A stretch of 64,000 nt of DNA from Roseibaca calidilacus (GTDB taxonomy: Bacteria > Pseudomonadota > Alphaproteobacteria > Rhodobacterales > Rhodobacteraceae): the NCBI RefSeq assembly GCF_001517585.1, contig NZ_FBYC01000004.1:248001-312000 (forward strand). The letters run 5' to 3'. The position numbers and the translations under genes are program-made. The notes beneath the pieces are model-generated. The model did not search any database, was not told where the DNA came from, and saw only the letters and a list, made by a program, of their open reading frames with translations. The stretch's first letter is position 1, and every line of letters starts with the position of its first letter. Of the stretch, positions 1 to 6,590 are shown in pieces.

Positions 1-179
1 GTGGCGGATTGAACAGTCTGTGCTTCGTTCTCGCCAAGAATCAGCTTTGTATAGACCGCGTAGAATCCACCGCCTCCTAGCAGAAATGCCCCGACAAGGC
101 CGATCAAAATCGGCCTTAAACCCGTCTTTTTATTTGGAGAAATTCCTTCACCCTCTGTGATCGGCGCAGTCTGTGACAT
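1..179 (-). CDS. fliL: Flagellar basal body-associated protein FliL (N-terminal part, cut by window edge)
   Basis: The reverse strand opens an ATG at 179 and reads without a stop to the window edge, giving 59 codons. The product has a short polar N-terminus with two lysines, then a hydrophobic, Gly-rich membrane segment at about residues 22-44 that ends in GFYAVYT, the usual FliL layout. FliL is an inner-membrane protein that surrounds the stator and basal body and supports motor function. It is divergent from fliF, about 120 bp from the fliF start, so the two may share a control region. Identity rests on the N-terminus plus context; the periplasmic domain lies outside the window. Confidence 0.8.
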   Translation of the reverse strand, partial: MSQTAPITEGEGISPNKKTGLRPILIGLVGAFLLGGGGFYAVYTKLILGENEAQTVQSA

Positions 180-225
180 AAGCCCTCGCTTCGTGTTTGA
201 CTTTTGTTCTTTTGCCACAACTTCA

Positions 226-240
226 CTAACCGAATCTTAA
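226..240. promoter_or_regulatory. CtrA-like site between fliL and fliF
   Basis: The stretch reads CTAA, seven bases, TTAA, one mismatch from the TTAA-N7-TTAA box bound by CtrA in alphaproteobacteria. It lies in the divergent fliL/fliF gap, about 63 bp before the fliF start. CtrA control of flagellar genes is known in this group; its use here is inference. Confidence 0.35.
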
Positions 241-302
241 GTCATGCGCGCGATGTTCAGACTGTCGAACGGGCAAAAGGCCCGCAGGAAGGGAGCATCG
301 TT

Positions 303-1859
303 GTGCAGCAGGTTCGGGCATTCTGGACGACACTCGACACCACGCGCCAGCTATTGCTGGCCGGGCTGGGCGCTGTCGCGGTCATCGTGACCGTGTTCAT
401 CGCGCAACTTGGGCTGCAACCGGCAAAGGCGCTTCTGTATGCGGGGCTGGAAGAGGCCGCTGCGGGTGAGGTGATTCAGGCGCTAGAGGCGCGCAATATC
501 GCTTATGAAGTGCGCGGCGACGCGATTTATGTGCCCTCGCCAGCGCGTGACGAGTTGCGGCTTATGCTGGCCTCTGCCGGGCTGCCAGCCAATTCGCATA
601 CCGGCTATGAGCTGCTCGATTCCCTCACCGGGTTTGGGACGACATCGCAAATGTTCGACGCTGCTTATTGGCGCGCGAAGGAAGGGGAACTGGCGCGGAC
701 CATCGTGGCCAGCCCACATCTGCGTCAGGCGCGTGTCCACATCTCACAGGGTGTGAACGGGGCGTTTCGCCGCGATATCGCGCCAACGGCCTCGGTGTCT
801 GTCACATCACATGGCGGGCCACTGGCACCGGAACAGGCGCGGGCGGTGCGGTTTCTTGTGGCATCGGCCGTGCCGGGCATGACGCCGCAAGACGTCTCGA
901 TCATTGACAGCGCGAACGGGGTGGTCATTGGCCCCGATGACAGCGGCCAGCCAGCGGCCGTGTCGGCCGACCAGGCGCGCGATTTGCGACGCAGCGTGGA
1001 GCGTTTGCTTGAAGCTCATGTTGGTCCGGGGCGTTCCGTCGTTGAAGTAAGCCTAGAGATGGTCACCGATCGAGAGACCATCACAGAACGCAGGATTGAC
1101 CCTGACACCCGCGTTGCAATCCGCTCTGAAAGCGAAGAAACCCGGATAAGCAGCACGGATTCGCGTGCGCAGGGTGTTACAGTGGCGTCGAACCTGCCCG
1201 ATGGCGATGCGGCAGAGGGCGGCGCCGCCGAGAATACCGAAACCCAGACCCGGCAAAGCACCAACTTCGAGATATCTCACACGTTGCGCGAAATAGAGCG
1301 CGCGCCGGGCGCGATCCGGCGCATGACGGTCGCTGTGCTGATTGATGGTGTGCAAGAACCGCAGCCCGATGGAACGCAGTCTTGGCGCCCGCGCAGCGCC
1401 GAGGAACTGGCCCAATTGCGCGCGCTTGTCGCGTCTGCCGTGGGCTTTGACGAAGCGCGGGGCGATGTCATCACGCTGCAATCCCTGCGTTTTGAACCAG
1501 TTGCAGCCTTGGGAACCGAAGCGCGCTCTGGCTGGTTCGCCAATCCTGCGTTGGATGCCATGACATTGCTCCGCTGGGCCTTTTTACTGGTGGTGCTTGC
1601 TGTGTTTATCTTGTTCGTGCTGCGGCCACTTTTGCGCGCCGCCCGTGCGGATACTGCATCGCAGCGGCTGGCGCTGGATGGTCCGGCGCTGCCCGAAGAC
1701 GGGTTCGAACGGTTCGAAGGGGGGGCAGCGCAGCTTCAAGCCAGTTCCGATGAAAGGGAAGACCCGATCGCCCGCTTGCGCCGCCTGATCGAAGAACGGC
1801 AGGAGGATTCGACGCAATTGCTGCGCCACTGGATGGAGGACCGAAAGGAGCCGTCATGA
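303..1859 (+). CDS. fliF: Flagellar M-ring protein FliF
   Basis: FliF forms the MS ring, the membrane platform on which the rotor and export gate are built. The 518-residue reading has a first membrane segment at about residues 15-36, a long periplasmic ring-building part, a second membrane segment at about 420-440, and a charged cytoplasmic tail ending near DSTQLLRHWMED, the FliG-binding end. I chose the GTG at 303 because AGGAAGGGAG sits about eight bases before it. An in-frame TTG at 204 would add 33 residues that look unlike a protein start. The gene heads the run fliF-fliH-fliN-fliP and its stop overlaps the next start (ATGA). Confidence 0.92.
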   Translation: MQQVRAFWTTLDTTRQLLLAGLGAVAVIVTVFIAQLGLQPAKALLYAGLEEAAAGEVIQALEARNIAYEVRGDAIYVPSPARDELRLMLASAGLPANSHTGYELLDSLTGFGTTSQMFDAAYWRAKEGELARTIVASPHLRQARVHISQGVNGAFRRDIAPTASVSVTSHGGPLAPEQARAVRFLVASAVPGMTPQDVSIIDSANGVVIGPDDSGQPAAVSADQARDLRRSVERLLEAHVGPGRSVVEVSLEMVTDRETITERRIDPDTRVAIRSESEETRISSTDSRAQGVTVASNLPDGDAAEGGAAENTETQTRQSTNFEISHTLREIERAPGAIRRMTVAVLIDGVQEPQPDGTQSWRPRSAEELAQLRALVASAVGFDEARGDVITLQSLRFEPVAALGTEARSGWFANPALDAMTLLRWAFLLVVLAVFILFVLRPLLRAARADTASQRLALDGPALPEDGFERFEGGAAQLQASSDEREDPIARLRRLIEERQEDSTQLLRHWMEDRKEPS

Positions 1860-2449
1860 CCAGACCCATGTTGAACCTCGAATCCTTTGACGCGGCCGAT
1901 ATGGCGCCGAATTGGGCGGCACTTGCGCCGCAAGATGCAGACAGCCTGCGCGCGCGCGCCTTTGAAGACGGGTATGGCGCAGGCTGGACCGATGCGTTGG
2001 AGCAGATGCGCAACGAGGATGCGTTGCGCCGCGTCGCGTCGGAAGAGGCGTTGCAAGCGGTGGCCTTTGGTTTTCAGGAAGCGAAGCATGGCTTGGAAAG
2101 CTGCTTCATGGACCTTGCGTCGCAGCTTGTGGCAACGCTGTTGCCAGAATTACGCCCGGTCGCGCTGCGTCAGCATCTGGCACAGGAATTGCGAACGCTC
2201 GCAGCGCGCCACTTTCGGGGGCGGCTCGAAATTCTCTGTGCGCCGACCAGTGTGACCACGATTTCAAACCTTGTTCAGGCCATCCCGGACATGGAAATCG
2301 CGGTGGTGCAAGAACCCAGCTTTACAGAGGCGCAAGTGCTGATCCGGGTCGACCAGACGGACCGGCGGATCGATCTAGATCGGGTGATCGCGGCTCTGAA
2401 CGATGCGCTGGGCGACACTTTAGAGCAAAAGGACACGGTATATGGATGA
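1856..2449 (+). CDS. fliH: FliH-like flagellar export ATPase regulator
   Basis: A soluble 197-residue protein whose position between fliF and fliN fits FliH, which links the FliI ATPase to the FliN/C-ring and controls delivery of export substrates. The middle (about 60-110) is helical and rich in Ala, Glu and Gln, and the C-terminus has the beta/alpha pattern of the FliH/V-ATPase-E-like domain. FliH proteins diverge strongly, so sequence alone is weak evidence; the call depends on gene order. It overlaps fliF by four bases at its start and fliN at its end, which suggests translational coupling. Confidence 0.7.
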   Translation: MTRPMLNLESFDAADMAPNWAALAPQDADSLRARAFEDGYGAGWTDALEQMRNEDALRRVASEEALQAVAFGFQEAKHGLESCFMDLASQLVATLLPELRPVALRQHLAQELRTLAARHFRGRLEILCAPTSVTTISNLVQAIPDMEIAVVQEPSFTEAQVLIRVDQTDRRIDLDRVIAALNDALGDTLEQKDTVYG

Positions 2450-2741
2450 TGAAGCGAAGCCGCCAAGCCTTGAGCAGGCAAGCCCAGCAAACGCGATTCT
2501 TGGACAGGTCCCGATAGAGATTACGGTCTCTGTTGGGTTCGCAAGACCGATGGTGAAAGACCTGATGCGCCTGCGCCGCGATGCGGTTTTGCCGCTGGAC
2601 CGGCGGGTGGATGACCCGGTTGAATTATATATCGGGGACAAGCTGATCGCGCGTGGCGAGTTGCAGGAGATGGAGGGCGAACAGGCCGGGTTTCTGGGTG
2701 TGCGCCTGACGGAACTTACCAATCTTGACGAGATGCTTTGA
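2442..2741 (+). CDS. fliN: Flagellar motor switch protein FliN
   Basis: A 99-residue protein with a short variable N-terminus and one SpoA domain at about residues 20-97, including IEITVSVGFARPMVKDLMRL and the closing VRLTELTNLDEML. FliN is part of the C-ring, where it helps set rotation direction and docks the export apparatus through FliH. The length fits the short FliN form lacking the extra N-terminal region. The start overlaps the end of fliH and the stop is two bases before the chosen fliP start. Confidence 0.9.
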   Translation: MDDEAKPPSLEQASPANAILGQVPIEITVSVGFARPMVKDLMRLRRDAVLPLDRRVDDPVELYIGDKLIARGELQEMEGEQAGFLGVRLTELTNLDEML

Positions 2742-2743
2742 CC

Positions 2744-3472
2744 ATGCCGCTGCGTGTGCTCTGCGTTGCCGTTGCTTTGTGGCTTGCTGCCCTGACGCCG
2801 GCGCTGGCGCAGGATATCAGCCTGCAATTCGGCGAGGACGGATCGCTCGCACTGCGTGGTGCGCAACTGGTCGTGTTGCTGACGCTGCTTAGCCTTGCGC
2901 CCGGCATATTGGTCATGGTCACATGTTTTCCATTCATCGTGACGGTGCTGGCGATCTTGCGGCAGGCTTTGGGGTTGATGCAGTCGCCACCCAACATGCT
3001 GATGGTGTCGCTGGCCCTGTTCCTGACCTATTTCGTGATGGAACCGGTATTTGTCATGGCGTGGCAAAACGGGATTGTGCCGTTCAATGACGGTGACATT
3101 GCAATGGAAGAGGCGTTCCTGCGCACTGTGGACCCGTTTCGGGCCTTTATGGCCGCGCGTATCGACCCGGAGACATTCGAGAGCCTAGCCAGTCTGCGCC
3201 CAACCCCGGTTGGCGCGCTTGGTCCCGATAGCCCGCTCTCGGTGCTGGTTCCGTCCTTCATGCTTAGTGAAATCGCCCGCGCGTTTCAGATCGGGTTCCT
3301 GATCTTTCTGCCCTTCCTGATTATCGATCTGGTTGTGGCTGCGGTGCTGATGTCGATGGGCATGATGATGGTGCCGCCGGCAATCGTGTCGTTGCCATTC
3401 AAGCTGTCATTTTTCGTCATCGCCGATGGTTGGCGGCTGATTTCCGAAGCCCTGGTGCGCAGCTATTTCTAG
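2744..3472 (+). CDS. fliP: Flagellar export gate protein FliP
   Basis: FliP builds, with FliQ and FliR, the core channel of the flagellar type III export gate. The 242-residue product has a cleavable signal sequence ending near ALAQD, then the hallmark TCFPFIVTVLAILRQALG block and the SPPNMLMVSLALFLT segment; four membrane helices are expected. I chose ATG 2744 over an upstream TTG at 2738 that overlaps the fliN stop. It is the last flagellar gene here; fliQ and fliR do not follow. It is convergent with the small-RNA array on the other strand, whose terminator lies about 20 bp past the fliP stop. Confidence 0.93.
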   Translation: MPLRVLCVAVALWLAALTPALAQDISLQFGEDGSLALRGAQLVVLLTLLSLAPGILVMVTCFPFIVTVLAILRQALGLMQSPPNMLMVSLALFLTYFVMEPVFVMAWQNGIVPFNDGDIAMEEAFLRTVDPFRAFMAARIDPETFESLASLRPTPVGALGPDSPLSVLVPSFMLSEIARAFQIGFLIFLPFLIIDLVVAAVLMSMGMMMVPPAIVSLPFKLSFFVIADGWRLISEALVRSYF

Positions 3473-3494
3473 GGCGGCCCTCGAAACGCAAAAA

Positions 3495-3530
3495 GGCGGC
3501 AATCCCAGGGAGGAGGAGGGGATTACCGCC
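3495..3530 (-). ncRNA. CcsR-type small RNA hairpin 6 (last) and terminator
   Basis: On the minus strand an imperfect stem (GGCGG / CCGCC plus AATCC / GGATT) encloses CCTCCTCCC (complement of 3508-3516). It is followed at once by TTTTT (complement of 3490-3494), so this last member also looks like the intrinsic terminator of the whole DUF1127-CcsR transcript. Confidence 0.75.
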
Positions 3531-3540
3531 GATTTTGCTT

Positions 3541-3564
3541 GACCCCAGGGAGGAGGAGGGGGTC
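3541..3564 (-). ncRNA. CcsR-type small RNA hairpin 5
   Basis: The inverted repeat GACCCC / GGGGTC closes a loop that on the minus strand carries CCTCCTCCC (complement of 3548-3556). It is the fifth of six such units in transcription order. Confidence 0.7.
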
Positions 3565-3602
3565 GTCACAATGTCAAGGGCCAAAGGCCCGGTCACAGAG
3601 AC

Positions 3603-3626
3603 ACCGGCAGGGAGGAGGACGCCGGT
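3603..3626 (-). ncRNA. CcsR-type small RNA hairpin 4
   Basis: The perfect six-base inverted repeat ACCGGC / GCCGGT flanks a loop with CCTCCTCCC on the minus strand (complement of 3610-3618). A small hairpin GGGCC-AAA-GGCCC at 3579-3591, without the motif, separates it from unit 5. Confidence 0.7.
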
Positions 3627-3633
3627 TATCTCT

Positions 3634-3665
3634 CGATCGCCCTAGGGAGGAGGAAAGGGCGGTCG
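3634..3665 (-). ncRNA. CcsR-type small RNA hairpin 3
   Basis: A ten-base stem (CGATCGCCCT / AGGGCGGTCG, one wobble pair) encloses CCTCCTCCC on the minus strand (complement of 3645-3653). It is among the stronger stems of the array. Confidence 0.72.
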
Positions 3666-3708
3666 TTTCTGTCCGCGGTCCGGCTTGACGGGCCGGTGCG
3701 GTAGTTCT

Positions 3709-3743
3709 GGCGACGACTGAGGGAGGAGGAAACAGTCGCCGCC
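3709..3743 (-). ncRNA. CcsR-type small RNA hairpin 2
   Basis: An eleven-base stem with one mismatch (GGCGACGACTG / CAGTCGCCGCC) encloses CCTCCTCCC on the minus strand (complement of 3721-3729). The 43 bp between this unit and unit 3 hold a weaker GC-rich inverted repeat without the motif (about 3672-3701), possibly a decayed member. Confidence 0.72.
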
Positions 3744-3747
3744 GTAA

Positions 3748-3776
3748 TCAAGCCCCGGGAGGAGGATAGGGCCTGA
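3748..3776 (-). ncRNA. CcsR-type small RNA hairpin 1 (next to DUF1127 gene)
   Basis: The first unit in transcription order begins about four bases after the DUF1127 stop codon. The stem is seven pairs with one mismatch (TCA-A-GCCC / GGGC-C-TGA) and the minus-strand loop carries CCTCCTCCC (complement of 3757-3765). Closeness to the stop fits processing from the DUF1127 mRNA, as described for the R. sphaeroides CcsR RNAs. Confidence 0.72.
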
Positions 3777-3779
3777 AAC

Positions 3780-3992
3780 TCAATTCTCGAACGCAGCCTC
3801 GTAAGCGAGGCGCGAAATCATCGACCGGCTGATGCCCAGATCATCCAGCTCGCGCGTGGACAGTGCATTCAACTCGGCATAGGTGCGATTATATACACGC
3901 CGACGCACGAAGGCTTCCGACAGCCGCAGAAAAAAGCCACCAAAAGGGCTTTGAACGCGGCTCGTGCCAAGATTTTCTGCGATATGTGCCAT
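3780..3992 (-). CDS. DUF1127 small protein (CcaF1-like, leader gene of the CcsR array)
   Basis: A 70-residue Arg-rich protein. The C-terminal half has the DUF1127 pattern: RRRVYNRTYAELNALSTREL followed by DDLGISRSMISRLAYEAAFE. In Rhodobacter sphaeroides the DUF1127 gene RSP_6037 (CcaF1) is transcribed from a heat-shock-sigma promoter together with four CcsR RNAs and acts as an RNA-binding protein in stress adaptation. Here the gene is followed directly by six CCTCCTCCC hairpins on the same strand, so the same role is likely. The start is ATG 3992; a promoter-like sequence lies 51-78 bp upstream and a small hairpin (4015-4031) sits in the leader. Confidence 0.88.
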   Translation of the reverse strand: MAHIAENLGTSRVQSPFGGFFLRLSEAFVRRRVYNRTYAELNALSTRELDDLGISRSMISRLAYEAAFEN

Positions 3993-4042
3993 TTCGATGC
4001 ACCTTTAACCTTTTGGCCGAGTGTTTCGGCCTCTTGCGGATC

Positions 4043-4070
4043 AATATATGCGAATGCTGCGGGTGCACAA
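4043..4070 (-). promoter_or_regulatory. Candidate promoter of the DUF1127-CcsR transcript
   Basis: On the minus strand TTGTGC (complement of 4065-4070) and TATATT (complement of 4043-4048) are separated by 16 bp. The equivalent R. sphaeroides unit is driven by RpoHI/RpoHII; the elements here could suit sigma-70 or RpoH-type factors, and sequence alone does not decide. Confidence 0.4.
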
Positions 4071-4330
4071 TGTAAGATGCTGCAATGCTGCTATGCGCTA
4101 GTGTCATGCTTACGTTGGGTAAATTTGCACGCTGCCCGAGATCCGGGCAGTTTGCATCTGGGGATGGTAAAACATGTGCAGCAGATACCTGAAAACGGGG
4201 CGGTGGCATCGATTGGCCGCGAAACTTGGGCGTTGCCCATTTCCCGCAATAGGGGCGGCGCCTGCAAATGGCCCCTTGCCCCGACGTGCGCCATGCACAT
4301 CTATTCAGCAAGACAGGAATGGAGAACCCG
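4071..4330. other. Intergenic region between the divergent DUF1127 gene and mrp
   Basis: With 3993-4070 this forms a 338-bp gene-free gap. Besides the DUF1127 promoter candidate it holds a perfect seven-base inverted repeat, CTGCCCG / CGGGCAG, at 4132-4150, followed by TTTGC. It could be a leader hairpin or a weak terminator. No convincing small gene or known RNA was recognised in the rest. Confidence 0.4.
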
Positions 4331-5389
4331 ATGGAACCCACGCGCGACGCTATACTTGCGGCTTTGGACACGGTTGCCTTGCCGGATGGCGGGACGCTGG
4401 TCGCGCGCGACCTTGTGCGCGCGCTGGTTGTGGATGGCCAATCGGTGCGATTCGTGATCGAAACGCCATCTGCCGAAATTGCCAAGAGCTATGGAGCGGT
4501 GCGCAACGAGGCCGAGCGGGTTGTCACCGCAGTGCCGGGTGTGCAGTCGGTCGCGGTGGCGCTGACAGCGCATAGCGCGCCCAAACCCGCACCGAACCTG
4601 AAGATCGGGCGGCACCCGACACCGCAAGAGGGGCGTCAGACAGTGCCCGGTGTGACCAGTCTGATCGCCATCGGATCGGGCAAGGGCGGGGTGGGCAAGT
4701 CTACCGTTTCGGCAAATCTGGCGGTGGCGCTTGCCCGCCAAGGATTGCGCGTTGGCCTGCTGGATGCCGATATCTACGGGCCCAGCCAACCCAAGATGAT
4801 GGGGGTGGACAAGCGCCCGGCCTCTCCGGACGGCAAGCGGATCATTCCGCCCGAGGCGCATGGCGTGCGCATGATCTCTATCGGGTTGATGTTGAAAGGC
4901 GATGACGCCGTGATCTGGCGCGGCCCAATGCTGATGGGCGCATTGCAACAGCTTTTGACGCAGGTGGAATGGGGCCGGCTGGATGTCTTGCTGGTGGATA
5001 TGCCACCCGGCACCGGCGATATTCAACTAACGCTGTGCACCAAGTTCAATGTGCGCGGGGCGATCGTGGTGTCGACCCCGCAGGATGTCGCGCTGCTGGA
5101 CGCGCGCAAAGCGCTGCGCGCATTCGAGACGCTGAAAACACCCGTTTTGGGGCTGATCGAGAATATGTCGACCTTCATTTGCCCGCAATGCGGTCACGAG
5201 GAGCATATTTTCGGAGATGGCGGTGTGCGCCGCGAGGCCCAGAAGCAGGGCTTGCCGTTTCTGGGGGAATTGCCGCTAAGCTTGGAAGTGCGCTTGGCCG
5301 GGGACGGGGGCGTGCCGGTTGCCGCCACCGACAGTCCGGTGGCGCAGGCCTATAGCCGGATTGCAGAGCAAGTTGTGGCCGCGCTTTAA
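4331..5389 (+). CDS. mrp: Mrp/ApbC-type iron-sulfur cluster carrier ATPase
   Basis: A 352-residue P-loop ATPase of the Mrp/NBP35 family, which binds Fe-S clusters and hands them to target proteins in the cytoplasm. Residues 1-85 form the MIP18-like domain. GKGGVGKST at 117-125 is the deviant Walker A motif with the signature second lysine, [16 protein letters not shown] follows, and a CPQC pair near residue 275 provides the bridging cluster cysteines. I chose ATG 4331 because GGAG lies seven bases before it; an upstream in-frame ATG at 4319 has no properly spaced ribosome site. It stands alone, with its own terminator at 5452-5492. Confidence 0.92.
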   Translation: MEPTRDAILAALDTVALPDGGTLVARDLVRALVVDGQSVRFVIETPSAEIAKSYGAVRNEAERVVTAVPGVQSVAVALTAHSAPKPAPNLKIGRHPTPQEGRQTVPGVTSLIAIGSGKGGVGKSTVSANLAVALARQGLRVGLLDADIYGPSQPKMMGVDKRPASPDGKRIIPPEAHGVRMISIGLMLKGDDAVIWRGPMLMGALQQLLTQVEWGRLDVLLVDMPPGTGDIQLTLCTKFNVRGAIVVSTPQDVALLDARKALRAFETLKTPVLGLIENMSTFICPQCGHEEHIFGDGGVRREAQKQGLPFLGELPLSLEVRLAGDGGVPVAATDSPVAQAYSRIAEQVVAAL

Positions 5390-5451
5390 GCCATAGCCCA
5401 GATGCGCCGGGATTACATGGAACCCGGCAGATTGCTGATCTGACAGCGTTG

Positions 5452-5492
5452 CGCTCGAATCACTGCGCCGTGATTCGAGCGTTATTTTTATT
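5452..5492 (+). terminator. Intrinsic terminator after mrp
   Basis: A perfect 12-bp inverted repeat (CGCTCGAATCAC / GTGATTCGAGCG) with a six-base loop is followed by TTATTTTTATT, about 60 bp after the mrp stop. Confidence 0.93.
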
Positions 5493-5740
5493 GCGATTTC
5501 TGGGTGGGATCGCGATTTATGTGGCTGCGCTGCCACATGCATGAGCAATTCTTGTTTGAAGCGGGAATTTATGGAACTGGTTTCCAAGTGCTGAACAAAG
5601 CTCAAGTTACAGCCCTATTTAGATATGATCTTGTTTTGTTCTCACAACATGTAGAATACCGTGGTGGTATCACCGCTTGATATGCTATGTTTTGTGGGCC
5701 GTATTCCCAAGGAATAGTGGGTAACCTCGCCAATTCTTCA
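5493..5740. other. Gene-free region upstream of the UpsM-like RNA
   Basis: This stretch is more AT-rich than its surroundings and has no supported gene. It holds a GTGGC / GCCAC inverted repeat near 5520-5535 and, close to the RNA promoter, TGGGC (5695-5699), TTCCCA (5704-5709, the complement of TGGGAA) and TGGGT (5718-5722). MraZ is known to bind TGGGN repeats before its own operon; the irregular spacing and mixed orientation here make this only a suggestion. Confidence 0.3.
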
Positions 5741-5769
5741 TTGATTACCATGAAATCCCGTGGCAATGA
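5741..5769 (+). promoter_or_regulatory. Candidate promoter of UpsM-like RNA / mraZ operon
   Basis: TTGATT at 5741-5746 and CAATGA at 5764-5769 are spaced by 17 bp. Transcription from about 5776 to the terminator would give an RNA of about 200 nt, close to the roughly 206 nt of R. sphaeroides UpsM. The -10 element is imperfect. Confidence 0.45.
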
Positions 5770-5775
5770 TTGTTC

Positions 5776-5979
5776 CAAGATAAACGGGCATCACAGGGGC
5801 ACCAAGACCCCGCCGAGGCAGAGTTCATACAGGTCCCCGCTTTATCTACAAAAGCACAGATCCGGCGCGCTCGCGAGCAGCATCCCCTCCCCCCAAGGAA
5901 GCGAGCGCCAACCGGGCACCCAGAGATGGGACAGTCGGCGGATCGAGCAGTGGCAGCAGCTCGATCCGCCGTTTTCATT
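5776..5979 (+). ncRNA. upsM: UpsM-like small RNA from the mraZ leader
   Basis: In Rhodobacter sphaeroides the abundant small RNA UpsM is made when transcription of the mraZ (division and cell wall) operon stops early at an intrinsic terminator in its leader. Here the mraZ start is preceded, 46 bp upstream, by a strong terminator hairpin, and a promoter-like sequence lies about 200 bp further up. That matches the layout and length. The 5' end is estimated from the promoter and the 3' end from the T-rich tract. The call rests on position and architecture, not on a sequence alignment. Confidence 0.65.
5938..5979 (+). terminator. Leader terminator upstream of mraZ
   Basis: A perfect 12-bp inverted repeat (GGCGGATCGAGC / GCTCGATCCGCC, loop about ten bases) is followed by GTTTTCATTT. 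It precedes mraZ on the same strand, so only read-through transcripts reach the cluster unless a further promoter lies between. Confidence 0.85.
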
Positions 5980-6024
5980 TGCGGCACCTGAAACGCGCCG
6001 CATGCAGACGAAGGACGGCCCGAC

Positions 6025-6585
6025 GTGGCACGCAGGTTCAGAGGCTCTTTCCACCAGAAGGTGGATGGCAAAGGCCGGGTTTCGATCCCGGCCAGCTTCC
6101 GACGCGTCGTCGAATCCGGAGACCCGGACTGGACCGAAGGGCTGCGCCCCAATCTGGTCATTGTTTACGGGCTGGACAGCCAGAAGCGGCTGGATTGCTA
6201 CACGCTGACCGCAATCGAAGATATCGAGGACCGCATTGACCTGATGCAACCCGGCAGCCCAGAGCGCGAAACGCTGGAACTGACCTTTCACGGTCATGCC
6301 GCCGATGCCCAGATTGACGAGGACGGGCGGATCGTGCTTCCGCAACGCCTGCGCGACAAGCTGGAACTGGAACCGAACGAGGCTGCGTTCTTCATCGCCA
6401 AGGGCGATCATTTCCAGATCTGGAAGGAAGATACGTTCAAAGCCGTCAAATCCCAGCGCACAGACGTGTTCCTAGCCGATCAGGCCCCCGATTTCGACGC
6501 GCGCATTCACCTGCCGCCGCGCCCGTCCAGCGCGGTCGGAACAGAGGCCGATCTGCTGCGTGACACCCTGTCCCGCCGGCGTTAA
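6025..6585 (+). CDS. mraZ: Transcriptional regulator MraZ
   Basis: MraZ is a ring-forming DNA-binding protein of the AbrB/SpoVT class that controls the division and cell-wall cluster it begins. The 186-residue product carries two copies of the family motif: [16 protein letters not shown] (about 13-28) and [18 protein letters not shown] (about 96-113). It is longer than the E. coli protein (about 150) because of a C-terminal tail rich in Pro and acidic residues. The GTG start at 6025 fits the conserved opening ARRFRGSF. It follows the UpsM-like leader and precedes rsmH by five bases. Confidence 0.95.
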   Translation: MARRFRGSFHQKVDGKGRVSIPASFRRVVESGDPDWTEGLRPNLVIVYGLDSQKRLDCYTLTAIEDIEDRIDLMQPGSPERETLELTFHGHAADAQIDEDGRIVLPQRLRDKLELEPNEAAFFIAKGDHFQIWKEDTFKAVKSQRTDVFLADQAPDFDARIHLPPRPSSAVGTEADLLRDTLSRRR

Positions 6586-6590
6586 GACCG

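Noticed and set aside
204-302. Earlier TTG start for fliF
   Set aside because: It adds 33 residues that do not look like a protein N-terminus and lacks the ribosome site present before GTG 303.
3430-3645. 71-residue plus-strand reading frame across the end of fliP and the array
   Set aside because: It runs antisense to the small-RNA hairpins, begins inside fliP in another frame and has repetitive, protein-unlike content.
3495-3776. Repeated GGGAGGAGGA units as a possible CRISPR array
   Set aside because: The shared core is only about ten bases, spacing is irregular (37 to 76 bp), each copy sits in its own inverted repeat and no cas gene is near. The CcsR explanation fits all of this.
5687-6208. 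173-residue frame across the UpsM-like region and mraZ
   Set aside because: It crosses a strong intrinsic terminator and overlaps mraZ in the wrong frame; no family resemblance.
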